This document shows, piece by piece, positions 8,619 to 16,562 of a stretch of 60,969 bases of DNA. The notes under the pieces are model-generated. The model worked only from the letters and a program-made list of their open reading frames with translations. It did not search any database and was not told where the DNA came from. Made by a program: the position numbers and the translations under genes. Each line of letters opens with the position of its first letter. Within the stretch, counting starts at the first letter, position 1. The stretch comes from Planctomycetota bacterium (GTDB lineage Bacteria; Planctomycetota; SZUA-567; H5-PLA8), in NCBI GenBank assembly GCA_016200135.1, contig JACQFI010000071.1, positions 1-60,969 on the forward strand, given 5' to 3'.

Positions 8619-9680
8619 ATGGCCAAGCAGGACGCTCCCAAAACCAAACTCCGCGTCGGGCTCATCGGGGCCGGCGGCATCGCGGGCACGCATGCCGACA
8701 ACTACAAGAAATTTGAGGACGTCGAGATCCTCGCCGCGTGCGACGTCAGCGAGCCCGGGCTCGCGCGCTTTAAAGACAAGTACAGCGTTCCGCAGACGTT
8801 CAAGACCTGGCAGGAGATGCTCAAGCACGTGGAGCTGGACGCCGTGAGCGTCTGCACGCCGAACTACCTGCACTGCCTGCCGACCATCGACGCGCTGAAC
8901 GCCGGCTGCCACGTGCTCTGCGAGAAGCCCCTGGCCATGAACGCCGCCGAAGGCGCGAAGATGCTCGCCGCGGCGAAGCGGAACAAGAAGCACCTCGTCA
9001 TCGGTTTTCAGTTTCGCTTCGACGGCCACACGCAGGTGCTCAAGAAGGCGATCGACGCAGGCCACTTCGGCAAGATCCTGTACGTGCGCATCCAGGCGAT
9101 GCGGCGGCGCGGCATCCCGAGCTGGGGCGTCTTCGGGCGCAAGGACCTGCAGGGCGGCGGGCCGCTGATCGACATCGGCGTGCATGCGCTGGAGATGGCC
9201 CACTACGCCATCGGTGCGCCCGAACCCGTCGCGGCTTCGGGCCAGATCTGGACCTACCTCGGCAACAAAACTCCCGCGGCCTCCTGCGCCTGGGGAGCGT
9301 GGGACCACAAGACCTATACCGTCGAGGACCTCGCCGTCGGCATGCTGCGCATGAAGAACGGGACCGTGATCCACCTCGAGTCCTCCTTCGCCGCGCATAT
9401 CGAGAAGGACCTCTGGAACTTTCAGATCATGGGCGAGAAGTGCGGCGCGAACTGGGAGAACGCCGCGCTCTTCCACGACGAGGCCGGCATGATGCTCAAC
9501 AGCGTGCCCGCGCATGTCCCCAAGGTCGAGATCTTCCCCTGCAAGATGCGCCACTTCGTGGACGTGTGCCTCGGCAAGCGCAAGAGCGAAGCGCCCGCCG
9601 AACACGGCCTGATGGTCCAGAAGATGCTCGACGGCATCTACGCCAGCGCCGCGGCCGGGCACGAGGTGAAGCTGAAGTAA
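8619..9680 (+). CDS. Gfo/Idh/MocA family NAD(P)-dependent oxidoreductase
   Basis: The product is 353 aa, usual length for the family. The N-terminal Rossmann motif is GLIGAGGIAGTH (residues 14-25). C101-E102-K103-P104 is the conserved EKP motif, whose Lys contacts the nicotinamide and substrate. D185 and H189 in IDIGVH are the conserved acid/base residues of the C-terminal domain. It is cytoplasmic, oxidising or reducing a sugar, cyclitol or derivative; the exact substrate is unknown. It is monocistronic and ends at the bidirectional terminator at 9719. Such genes are greatly expanded in planctomycetes, which fits the sugar-catabolic context. Confidence 0.9.
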   Translation: MAKQDAPKTKLRVGLIGAGGIAGTHADNYKKFEDVEILAACDVSEPGLARFKDKYSVPQTFKTWQEMLKHVELDAVSVCTPNYLHCLPTIDALNAGCHVLCEKPLAMNAAEGAKMLAAAKRNKKHLVIGFQFRFDGHTQVLKKAIDAGHFGKILYVRIQAMRRRGIPSWGVFGRKDLQGGGPLIDIGVHALEMAHYAIGAPEPVAASGQIWTYLGNKTPAASCAWGAWDHKTYTVEDLAVGMLRMKNGTVIHLESSFAAHIEKDLWNFQIMGEKCGANWENAALFHDEAGMMLNSVPAHVPKVEIFPCKMRHFVDVCLGKRKSEAPAEHGLMVQKMLDGIYASAAAGHEVKLK

Positions 9681-9718
9681 AGCAGAGGACGGCGGTCAGG
9701 GAACGGCGTACGAAAAAG

Positions 9719-9754
9719 AGCGGAGCGGGCCACCTATGCCCGCTCCGCTTTTCT
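9719..9754. terminator. Bidirectional rho-independent terminator
   Basis: A 12-bp perfect stem AGCGGAGCGGGC / GCCCGCTCCGCT with a 7-nt loop is followed by TTTTCT on the plus strand and preceded by an A-run (GAAAAAG). It therefore serves both convergent genes, 8619-9680 and 9775-10077. Confidence 0.9.
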
Positions 9755-9774
9755 ATTGGAATCGACGGCTGCGA

Positions 9775-10077
9775 TTAACGGTGGTGGCGGTGATGCTGGT
9801 GGTGGTGGTGGCGTCCGCCGCCGAAGCTGAACGAGAACGTCGGGCCCGAGTACGAGCGCGTGTAATAATACGGACCGTCGTAGACCGAACTGTAGTAGTA
9901 ACGGCCGCCGTGGTGCGTGCGGTAATAGACCACGTCGCCTTCGTAAATGACTTCGGGTTCCGACTCAACAACGATCGGAACGCCAACTTCCACGTCTACT
10001 TCCGCCTTGGCCGTTTGCATATTTGCGAAAGGAATCGCCAAAAACAGAGCCGCGGCGCTCAAGCAGAGTTTACTCAT
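9775..10077 (-). CDS. Small secreted Tyr/His-rich protein
   Basis: The product is 100 aa. Residues 1-25 form a signal peptide ending near TAKAE. The mature protein has a short Val/Glu-rich part, then repeated tyrosines (RYYYSSVYDGPYYYTRSY), then a glycine patch and a C-terminal run of histidines (HHHHQHHRHHR). The His tail suggests metal binding at the cell surface, but this is inference. The start has GGAGG about 10 nt upstream. No family is recognised. It is monocistronic and convergent with the oxidoreductase gene. Confidence 0.75.
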   Translation of the reverse strand: MSKLCLSAAALFLAIPFANMQTAKAEVDVEVGVPIVVESEPEVIYEGDVVYYRTHHGGRYYYSSVYDGPYYYTRSYSGPTFSFSFGGGRHHHHQHHRHHR

Positions 10078-10189
10078 ATCGGATAGACCTCCGATCTATC
10101 CTCCTCCCCTGGTCTTGGCTTCCCTCATTAGAGGGACGTTTCGGAGCGCTACCCGCATCAAATTAATTCGAAATGCGCGCGGATATTAT

Positions 10190-11902
10190 TCATGGCGTTT
10201 CGACAGGGATCGAAGCCGCGGGCGTGGGCGCGCTCGTGGTTTTTGCGTCGGCGGGCGGGATCAGCTTGCCGGGGTTCATCACGCCGTGCGGGTCCAGCGC
10301 GTGCTTGAGGCCGCGCAGGGCTTCGAGGCCCGGGCGCGTGACCTCGCGCTCCATCCACGGGCGGTGTTCGTAGCCGACGGAATGGTGGTGCGAGAGCGTG
10401 CCGCCGTTGCGCATGAAGGTCTCGGTGATCAGGCGCTTGAAGCGGTAGTACTGTTCGAGTTCTTTTCCCGGAAGCTGCTGCGAGGCGAAGGTAAAATAAA
10501 GCGATGCGCCGTCGACGTACGAATGCGAAATATGGCAGCCGATGTAGCCGGGATAGCCCTCTTTCTTGAACTGTTCTTTGATGACGTTGCGCGCCGCGTG
10601 ATACAGCGGCAGCAGTTTCGACCAGACGGCGGCGGTCTCGGCCACGTCCACCATGCAGCCGTGGTTCATTAAAATGTCGCGCAGGTACGGCACCGCGAAT
10701 TTGTTCTTCGTCCACGTCTTGCCGACGCTGTTGCCGAGGTGGAAACCGCGGTGCTTCTTCACCATCGGGATCACTTTGCGCCGCATCTCGGCGACGTACT
10801 CCGCGTCACCCTCGAAGCCGACCATCATCAGGCACGGCTGCGCGTAGCCGCGAGCCTTGAGGTACTTCTTCACCTGGCTCTGGATGAACCCGGAGAGGCC
10901 CGCCGAGGGCGCCTTCATGCTGAAGGCAAGCTGCGTCTCGTCGGCATCCTGGAGGCGGAACATTGTCGGCGCCGCGCGGCGGCTGATCACTTCGTGGATC
11001 GCGGCCGACCCGGACTCGAAATCGGGAAAGAGGACGCCGTGGTAGTCCTTCACCGCAGGATTGGGGTGGACCTTCATCACGGCTTCGGTGATGACGCCGA
11101 GGATGCCCTCGGAGCCGACGACGATCTGGTCGAGGTCCGGGCCGGCGGAAGACTTGGGCGTCAGCTTCGTCGCGAGGGTGCCCGCGGGGCTCACCAGCTT
11201 CAGCGCCACCACCATGTCCTCGATCTTGCCGTAGGCGTCGGACTGCATGCCGGCCGAGCGCGTCGCGAGCCAGCCGCCGAGCGTCGCGAACTCGAACGAG
11301 TCCGGCATGTGCCCGAGCGAGAAGCCGAGCGCCTGCAGGTCGTCCTCGAGCTTCGGGCCCGGCGCGCCGGCCTCGATGGTGGCCGTCCACGAGTCCCGGT
11401 CGATCTCGAGCACACGGCTCATGCGCCGCATGTCCAGCGTCACGCGCATGGCTGCGGTATCGAGGTGCTCGACGCCGCCGACGATGTTGGTGCCGCCGCC
11501 AAACGCGACCAGCTTAACCCCGGTGCGCGTGGCCGCCGCGACCAGCGCCTCGACCTCGGCGTGGCTCTCGGGAAAGAGCACCACGTCCGGCGCGTTACCG
11601 ACGATGCCTTGCCGGACGCGGAAGAGATCGGGGAAACTTTTCCCGTAGGTGTGAATCAGGCGCTGCTCGTCGTCGCCCGCGATCTGCCCCGGCTTGAGGA
11701 CGCCCTGGACGGCCTGCATGAACGCGGCGTTCGTGCGGGGCTCGGGCAGGCGCAGGGAGGCGCGGTCCACCGGCGGCGTCTGGCGCGTGGCCGCGTTCAA
11801 GCCGAGCGACTTCTGGATGAACGGCCAGAGCAGCGGCTTCTCGTCCAGGGGAAAGACGAAGGCGGGGTCGCCCCAGCCCCACCATTTCATGTCCTTGATC
11901 AC
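10190..11902 (-). CDS. Alkyldihydroxyacetonephosphate synthase homologue (FAD-linked oxidase)
   Basis: The product is ~570 aa. Near the N-terminus KWWGWGDPAFVFPL is the signature opening of alkyl-DHAP synthases. The FAD-binding PCMH-type domain follows (PDVVLFPES..., GGGTNIVGG). The C-terminal part carries the HHH motif in GTLSHHHSVGYEHRPW, which in the eukaryotic enzyme is needed for activity, and the flavin-domain ending LDPHGVMNPGKL. Known reaction: exchange of the acyl chain of acyl-DHAP for a fatty alcohol, giving the ether bond of alkyl-DHAP. Start: the GTG at 11902 has GGAGGG 6 nt upstream and overlaps the previous stop by 4 nt; an ATG at 11890 is the alternative. The C-terminal Ala/Pro tail is likely disordered. 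Confidence 0.85.
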   Translation of the reverse strand: MIKDMKWWGWGDPAFVFPLDEKPLLWPFIQKSLGLNAATRQTPPVDRASLRLPEPRTNAAFMQAVQGVLKPGQIAGDDEQRLIHTYGKSFPDLFRVRQGIVGNAPDVVLFPESHAEVEALVAAATRTGVKLVAFGGGTNIVGGVEHLDTAAMRVTLDMRRMSRVLEIDRDSWTATIEAGAPGPKLEDDLQALGFSLGHMPDSFEFATLGGWLATRSAGMQSDAYGKIEDMVVALKLVSPAGTLATKLTPKSSAGPDLDQIVVGSEGILGVITEAVMKVHPNPAVKDYHGVLFPDFESGSAAIHEVISRRAAPTMFRLQDADETQLAFSMKAPSAGLSGFIQSQVKKYLKARGYAQPCLMMVGFEGDAEYVAEMRRKVIPMVKKHRGFHLGNSVGKTWTKNKFAVPYLRDILMNHGCMVDVAETAAVWSKLLPLYHAARNVIKEQFKKEGYPGYIGCHISHSYVDGASLYFTFASQQLPGKELEQYYRFKRLITETFMRNGGTLSHHHSVGYEHRPWMEREVTRPGLEALRGLKHALDPHGVMNPGKLIPPADAKTTSAPTPAASIPVETP

Positions 11903-12699
11903 ACCCGGCCCTCCGCGTGCCCCGCGATGCCGCGGCGGCGGTTGAACCACTTCGTGAAGCCGCCCAGCACGCCCGACGGCAGGCAGCGCGCGCTCGCGAC
12001 GTACAGCCGGTTGCCCCAGCCCGGCACGATCAGGAGCCGGCCCTGCAGCAGCCCGCGCACGCCGAGCGCCGCCACCGCGCTTGCTTCCAGAGCGAAGGCC
12101 GACGGCTTGTCCTGCATCCCCGCGCGCGAGCGGAAGCGCGTGTGCGTGATGCCCGGGCAGAGCACCGAGACCGTCACGCCCGAGCCGTACAGTTCGAGCG
12201 CCAGCGAGCGCGAGAACGAGAGCATGAACGCCTTGCAGGCCGCGTACACCGCCTGGTTCTGCACGGGGCTGAACGCGTACACCGAAGCGACGTTGAGAAT
12301 CCGGCCGCTCTTGCGCTCCAGCATCGCGGGCAGAAAGGCACGCGTCAGCTCCACCATGCCCTTTAGCTGCAGGTCGATCATCTTCGCCGCCGCCACGCCG
12401 TCGCTCTTCTCGAACGGCCCGTGCAGCCCGAACCCGGCGTTGTTCACGAGAATCTCGGGCGCGAGGCCGTCCTGCGCGAGGCGGCGCTTCAAAATCTCGA
12501 GGCCCGCCGCCGAGGCCAGGTCCGCCGCGATGGGCAGCGCTTCGACGGAATGCGCGGCCACCGCGCGCGCCTGTTCGGCCAGCGCGGCCTCGTCGCGGCC
12601 AACCAGGACCACGCTCCACTTGCGCCGGCCCAGTTCGTTCGCGATGGCCGCGCCGATGCCCGACGACGCGCCCGTAACGACCGCCCAGGGATTCGGCAC
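11899..12699 (-). CDS. Short-chain dehydrogenase/reductase, probable ether-lipid partner
   Basis: The product is 266 aa, classical SDR. TGASSGIG (residues 9-16) is the cofactor-binding motif, NNAG the structural motif, and S139-Y152-K156 the catalytic triad (VASVYAF..., YAACK). Start: the GTG at 12699 has GGAGG 6 nt upstream; the longer reading from a GTG at 12714 would swallow that site. It overlaps the alkyl-DHAP synthase gene by 4 nt, so the two are translationally coupled. By context it may reduce acyl- or alkyl-DHAP to the glycerol-3-phosphate form, the step after ether-bond formation; this is inference from gene order. Confidence 0.85.
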   Translation of the reverse strand: MPNPWAVVTGASSGIGAAIANELGRRKWSVVLVGRDEAALAEQARAVAAHSVEALPIAADLASAAGLEILKRRLAQDGLAPEILVNNAGFGLHGPFEKSDGVAAAKMIDLQLKGMVELTRAFLPAMLERKSGRILNVASVYAFSPVQNQAVYAACKAFMLSFSRSLALELYGSGVTVSVLCPGITHTRFRSRAGMQDKPSAFALEASAVAALGVRGLLQGRLLIVPGWGNRLYVASARCLPSGVLGGFTKWFNRRRGIAGHAEGRV

Positions 12700-12729
12700 A
12701 CCCGTCCTCCGCACGCGGCTCCGCTATTC

Positions 12730-12836
12730 GTGGCTCCGCAGTCTCGGCGGAGGTCGCAGCGGCGTCCCGCCGCTGCTCAAACCACCACCGGCAACGACTC
12801 CGGTGGAACCATCGGCGGGACGCCGATGCTACGAAA
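12730..12836. repeat. CCGTAG/CTACGG-type hairpin repeat (family E), copy 1
   Basis: This contains GCAGCGGCGTCCCGCCGCTG and CATCGGCGGGACGCCGATG palindromes ending in GCTACGAA. It is related to copies at 13178, 14465 and 36976. It lies upstream of the short-chain reductase gene. Confidence 0.7.
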
Positions 12837-12934
12837 CCAGGAAAAAGCCGCCGCGCATCCTAACGGTATCTCGAAGCGCCCGCAAATCTCGGTATAGTGG
12901 CGGAGAAGGAAATGGCGCCAAAAGCATGCCGTTC

Positions 12935-13171
12935 AAGCCTGCTTCAGCAGGCTTCCTGAGGTTGCTTGCCACCACCTTCAGGTGGTGGGGGTGGCGCAGA
13001 TGAGGGGATACGAGCCGGGCTTCAGCCGGCTTGCCATTAGCAAAATGGGCTTAGGCCCTCCGTGGAGCCCGGGAAGCCGGCTTGAAGCCGGCTCCGTTGT
13101 GAAGGAAAGGCCACGCCACCACCAGCTAAAGCTGGTGGCAAGCAACATCTAAAATCCGGCTGAAGCCGGAT
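12935..13171. repeat. Cluster of six ~20-bp palindromes
   Basis: Six near-perfect short palindromes occur in 237 bp, each with a TTCA, TTGA, TGAA or TAAA centre: about 12935-12954 (AAGCCTGCTTCAGCAGGCTT), 12969-12988 (CCACCACCTTCAGGTGGTGG), 13013-13032, 13074-13092, 13119-13138 (CCACCAGCTAAAGCTGGTGG) and 13153-13170. No coding potential is visible. Such units can form small stem-loops; their role is unknown. Confidence 0.8.
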
Positions 13172-13177
13172 AAAGAA

Positions 13178-13226
13178 CGGCAGGCGGGATGCCGCTGCGA
13201 TCTCCGCCGAGACGGCGGAGCTACGG
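13178..13226. repeat. Family E hairpin repeat, copy 2
   Basis: The sequence CTCCGCCGAGACGGCGGAG followed by CTACGGA ends only 32 nt before the start codon of the 13258 gene, so it lies in its untranslated leader. Confidence 0.7.
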
Positions 13227-13257
13227 AAGCGAAGCAGCGGAAAAGGAGCGAACGCAG

Positions 13258-13968
13258 ATGCCGGTTCCCCTGACGCTCGGCTGCATCAGCGGTGGCGAAG
13301 TGCTCATGATCCTGGGCGGGATGGCGCTCGGCGGGTTTGGGCTGCTTTTCGTCTTCTACTGGCCCTACCGCGTGGCCATGAATGCGCTGGCGGCCGGGCC
13401 GCTGCTGGGCAAGCCGCTCGCGCTCTTTGCCGCCTCGGTCATCGGCGCCGTGGCGTGGTCCGGCGCGCTCTGGTTTGGCATCGCGGTCGCCAACGATCTG
13501 CACCGCGACTGGGGCGTCTGGCTCTTCCTCGCGCTGGGCCTGAGTGGCACCGTGGGCTGGCTGGTGCTCCTGATCTCCTGGTGGACGCACCGCGGACAGC
13601 GCGCGAGCGCCGGACCGGACGGCGCCGCTTTATCGGCCGCAGCCGCGCCCAAGCTTCAGGTCTGGGCGCAGGATCTCGTCGTCGCGATGCTCTGCTACGG
13701 CTCAGGTCTCGCGCTGCTCGCGGCGCTCTATGGTTCGGACCGTTCGCACATGGCCGAGTTCCTCGGCTGGGCGGTGTATATTTTTATCGCGGGCTCGTGC
13801 GGGCTCTTCGTCGCCGCGGACCTCTGCCGCCGCAGCGAAGCCGGCCGGAAGCCCGCGGCGCGCGCGGGGATCTTCGTGGCGATCTTCACGCTCTTCCCCG
13901 CGACGCTGCCGCTGGCGCTGCTGGCCTGGTTCCGCTGGCGGCGAGGACTGAAGCGCGCAGGAGCGTAA
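13258..13968 (+). CDS. Polytopic membrane protein
   Basis: The product is 236 aa with about six hydrophobic helices (residues ~14-40, 48-75, 80-105, ~140-162, 170-195, 208-230) and a Gly/Leu/Ala-rich composition; it is an inner-membrane protein. No family motif is recognised. Start: the ATG at 13258 has AAGGAG at 13243-13248, 9 nt upstream; the upstream in-frame ATG at 13189 lies in a repeat. It is followed after 3 nt by another membrane protein, with which it is probably co-transcribed. Confidence 0.75.
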   Translation: MPVPLTLGCISGGEVLMILGGMALGGFGLLFVFYWPYRVAMNALAAGPLLGKPLALFAASVIGAVAWSGALWFGIAVANDLHRDWGVWLFLALGLSGTVGWLVLLISWWTHRGQRASAGPDGAALSAAAAPKLQVWAQDLVVAMLCYGSGLALLAALYGSDRSHMAEFLGWAVYIFIAGSCGLFVAADLCRRSEAGRKPAARAGIFVAIFTLFPATLPLALLAWFRWRRGLKRAGA

Positions 13969-13971
13969 GGC

Positions 13972-14385
13972 ATGAAAGACACCGGCGCGCTTCGCCTCCT
14001 CGTTTCTCTTTTTGTAAGCCTATTGAGCTGGTACGGGCTGGCGTTCCAATACGGTTTATACGAGGCCGATCTCAGACAGGCGGAAACCGGCATTCCGCCT
14101 CGCCAACTGTCTCCGGGTACCTATCTCGTATTCGGATTCGGAACGTTTGTAAGCGTGATCCAACTGGCCCATCCACAACTTGCCTTTGTGTTTGCCGGAT
14201 GTTTGGGCGTGAGCTTGCTGGTTTTTAAAAGAGTTCCGTCGGGGTCGAACACCTTCTGGCAGCCCACGGGCCATCGCTGGACCGTTCAATTCGGGCTGTT
14301 GCAGCTTCTCCTCGCCTCAGTGGTCGTGGCGACGGCCATGCTCCTTTATTTCAACCTGAACTTCAGCACGGCGCACGAGCCCTGA
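13972..14385 (+). CDS. Small membrane protein
   Basis: The product is 137 aa with about three or four hydrophobic segments (~8-27, ~49-68, ~69-85, ~105-128). No recognised family. It starts 3 nt after the previous membrane-protein gene (TAAGGCATG), so translation is probably coupled. Its codon use is somewhat less G+C-biased than its neighbour. Confidence 0.7.
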   Translation: MKDTGALRLLVSLFVSLLSWYGLAFQYGLYEADLRQAETGIPPRQLSPGTYLVFGFGTFVSVIQLAHPQLAFVFAGCLGVSLLVFKRVPSGSNTFWQPTGHRWTVQFGLLQLLLASVVVATAMLLYFNLNFSTAHEP

Positions 14386-14464
14386 AGCACGAGCCCGCAA
14401 CTGGGCCACCCAACGCAGAGCCTCGGCCGCCGCACTTTCCCCAGCCCGCGCCCTCCTCTATATT

Positions 14465-14529
14465 CCGTAGCATCGGTGTCCCGCCGATGGTCTCACTTGA
14501 GGCCTCCACCGGGACGGCGGAGCTACGGA
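14465..14529. repeat. Family E hairpin repeat, copy 3
   Basis: The arms are CCGTAG...CCCGCCGATG and CACCGGGACGGCGGAGCTACGG. The element ends 23 nt before the nadC start codon, inside the untranslated leader, so it would be transcribed. Confidence 0.75.
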
Positions 14530-14552
14530 GTGTTGGGAACCTGGAGGCTCGC

Positions 14553-15584
14553 ATGGCGCAGATGCCCGCACAGAATCCGCCGCCCGGACCGGCCCTTGAG
14601 CCGCTGCCGCTGTACGACCGGCTGCGCATGGCCCTGATTGAAGACCACGGCCCGGGCGAGACCGGCGACGTAACGAGCAAGGCGCTGGTGCCGCCGGACC
14701 GGACGGCGCGGGCGCGCTTCCTGGTCAAAGCGCCGGGGGTGCTCGCGGGCGTGAACCTGCTGCCGATTATCTTCCAGATGGCGGAGGAACTCGTGAGCCC
14801 CAGCGCGCAGGACCGCGCCGACGAGATGCGCGAAGCCGCCGAGGCTGCGAAGGCCGGCCAAGGAAGCTGGAAGACCGTCGAGCGCCTCGCCGGCGAGAAC
14901 GTGAACGCGGCGATGCAGGTGCAGGTCTTCCTTAAAGACGGCGCGAAGGTAAACAAAGGCGACGTCGCCGCCGAAGCGCGCGGCAACGCCCGCGCGCTGC
15001 TCTTTGGCGAGCGCACCGCGCTGAACCTGCTCTGCCATCTCTCGGGGATCGCGACGCTCACGGCCCGGTTCGCCGAGCAGTGCGCGGGGACGCGCGCCAA
15101 AGTGGTGGACACGCGCAAGACCACGCCGCTCTGGCGCGACATGGAAAAGTACGCGGTCAAGTGCGGCGGCGGCGAGAACCACCGCCGCGGGCTCTACGAC
15201 ATGCTCCTGATCAAGGACAACCATCTGGCGCTCTGGGGCGCGAACGATCCGGCGGAGGCCGTGAAGGCCGCGCGGGCGCGGTACCCGAATCTGCCGCTCG
15301 AAGTGGAGGTCACGGACCTGGGCGGGCTGGCGAAGGTCTGCCGCGGCGGCGCGCCGCAGTACGTGCTGCTCGATAACTTCGACGTCCCGAAGCTGAAGCA
15401 GGCGGTCGAATGGTGCGAGGAGTTCTACAAGACGCGCCCCGGCCGTCCGCTGCTCGAAGCCAGCGGCGGCGTGACGCTGGAGACGGTGCGGGCCATTGCG
15501 CAGACGGGCGTGGACCGCATCTCGTCGGGGGCGCTTACGCATTCCGTACGTGTGCTGGATATCTCGCTGGAGATGGACGGATAA
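14553..15584 (+). CDS. nadC: Nicotinate-nucleotide pyrophosphorylase (carboxylating)
   Basis: The product is 343 aa; the family is usually about 280-300. It converts quinolinate and PRPP to nicotinate mononucleotide, CO2 and pyrophosphate in NAD biosynthesis. Motifs: VVDTRKTTPLWRDMEKYAV, GGGENHRRGLYDMLLIKDNH (PRPP and quinolinate binding), EASGGVTLETV and GVDRISSGALTHS. Start: the ATG at 14553 has GGAGG 5 nt upstream; the longer ORF from 14487 begins in a repeat. Odd feature: a charged insert of ~45 residues (~75-120, Ala/Glu-rich, probably helical) lies between the AGVNLLPIIF strand and the VFLKDGAKV strand of the N-terminal domain. It accounts for the extra length. Confidence 0.93.
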   Translation: MAQMPAQNPPPGPALEPLPLYDRLRMALIEDHGPGETGDVTSKALVPPDRTARARFLVKAPGVLAGVNLLPIIFQMAEELVSPSAQDRADEMREAAEAAKAGQGSWKTVERLAGENVNAAMQVQVFLKDGAKVNKGDVAAEARGNARALLFGERTALNLLCHLSGIATLTARFAEQCAGTRAKVVDTRKTTPLWRDMEKYAVKCGGGENHRRGLYDMLLIKDNHLALWGANDPAEAVKAARARYPNLPLEVEVTDLGGLAKVCRGGAPQYVLLDNFDVPKLKQAVEWCEEFYKTRPGRPLLEASGGVTLETVRAIAQTGVDRISSGALTHSVRVLDISLEMDG

Positions 15585-15682
15585 TGGATGTGAAAGAGAC
15601 GGAATCTAAAAGGCACGCGTGCAAGAACTTACGGCGTTTTCTGGACACGTTGGTCCTTGACAAGCGTGGAAAACCCAGTTAA
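15584..15682 (+). CDS. Possible 32-residue peptide coupled to nadC
   Basis: An ORF of 32 codons starts with an ATG overlapping the nadC stop (TAATG). The peptide is basic (MDVKETESKRHACKNLRR...) with no known match. The 1-nt overlap is a typical coupling arrangement, but the ORF is short and the codon use is not like its neighbours, so it may be chance. Confidence 0.2.
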   Translation: MDVKETESKRHACKNLRRFLDTLVLDKRGKPS

Positions 15683-16048
15683 ATGAGGGCATAAGAAGCG
15701 CAGATGCGGATGGTCTCTCTGAAGCACCCCATTCCCAGGACCCATCTTAGATAGAGTGCGTTTCAAACGGCTTCGTCCGATCTTTTCCGGAGAGGGCTTT
15801 TACGCTGTAAGCCATGCGTGGACGTTCGCGGCGAAGGGATTTACCCGACGCCGTTTGAGCTCGACCGCGCGCTCCGGAAACTCAGCCTATCAGACCTGCG
15901 GCGCTGGCCGTTCAAGGGGCGTGTGCTGCCCCGGACGGAGCGGCAGGGCGGAACCGGCGTACGCTCAACGGTTCCCCGACGCGAAGAACTTCCGGCGAAC
16001 TTTTTCGCCGGCGCGGCGTCCAAGGATCGAGCGCCTATAGGAGTGCTG
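15683..16048. other. Non-coding gap upstream of the Cys-rich protein gene
   Basis: I see no convincing gene, repeat or terminator. An open frame runs from 15818 into the next gene, but it has no ribosome-binding site, and the downstream ATG at 16049 has a good one. Confidence 0.4.
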
Positions 16049-16369
16049 ATGGCCGCCTGTTACAAGTGCGGGGAACCGTTCCTCGAAGAGAACGACGTAC
16101 CCAAGGACGCCGTGTGCAAGCGGTGTTCGTCGTGGGTTCACGCCTGTGCAAATTGCGTGCACTACGACGAGTATGCGCACAACAAGTGCCGCGAACCCAA
16201 GGCCGCGTTCGTGTTCGACCGGTTGGGCAAGAACGAATGCGCGTTCTTCAAGGTCAAGCGCGTGATCAAGCCGGACCGGGAGCAGCAGAAGAAGCTCTCG
16301 CCCCGCGCCGAACAAGCCGACCGCGAAGGCCGCGCCCGCGAAGGGCTCGAGAACCTCTTCAAGAAATAG
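16049..16369 (+). CDS. Cysteine-rich zinc-ribbon-like protein
   Basis: The product is 106 aa. Three CxxC pairs (CYKC near the start, CKRC, CANC) and two later Cys (NKCREP, NECAFF) suggest binding of one or two zinc ions or an Fe-S cluster. The C-terminal third is a highly charged helix. No signal peptide, so it is probably cytoplasmic. Start: the ATG at 16049 has AGGAG about 6 nt upstream. The family is not named with confidence. A smaller Cys protein with similar CxxC..C..C spacing lies at 35665. Confidence 0.75.
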   Translation: MAACYKCGEPFLEENDVPKDAVCKRCSSWVHACANCVHYDEYAHNKCREPKAAFVFDRLGKNECAFFKVKRVIKPDREQQKKLSPRAEQADREGRAREGLENLFKK

Positions 16370-16477
16370 TTCCCGCTCCCGCCGTCCACCGCCTATCCCC
16401 TGTCTCGTCCGGCGCCTCCTCGCGGAGGCCCGAGCCGCCGTCTCGTGGCACAACAGTAATCGGTAATCAGTAACTGA

Positions 16478-16525
16478 TTACTTCAGTTACTGCATTTACC
16501 GTTACTTCAGTTACTGCCTTTACCG
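16478..16525. repeat. Tandem 24-bp direct repeat upstream of pyrK-like gene
   Basis: Two head-to-tail copies (16478-16501 and 16502-16525) of TTACTTCAGTTACTGC-M-TTTACCG differ at one base. The first is preceded by CAGTAACTG, which pairs with CAGTTACTG in the repeat. It lies 38 nt upstream of the start codon. Confidence 0.8.
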
Positions 16526-16562
16526 TGGTCAAGCGGCGGCGTTCGCGCTAAGTTAGCGGGAC

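Noticed and set aside
12935..13171. Possible CRISPR array
   Set aside because: The units are short palindromes with different sequences and irregular spacing, with no constant repeat, no unique spacers and no cas genes nearby.
15818..16048. N-terminal extension of the Cys-rich protein from 15818
   Set aside because: No ribosome-binding site at that start; the ATG at 16049 has AGGAG at good spacing and the zinc-ribbon domain begins there.
16478..16525. Tandem repeat as a CRISPR remnant
   Set aside because: The two 24-bp units are directly adjacent with no spacer between them.
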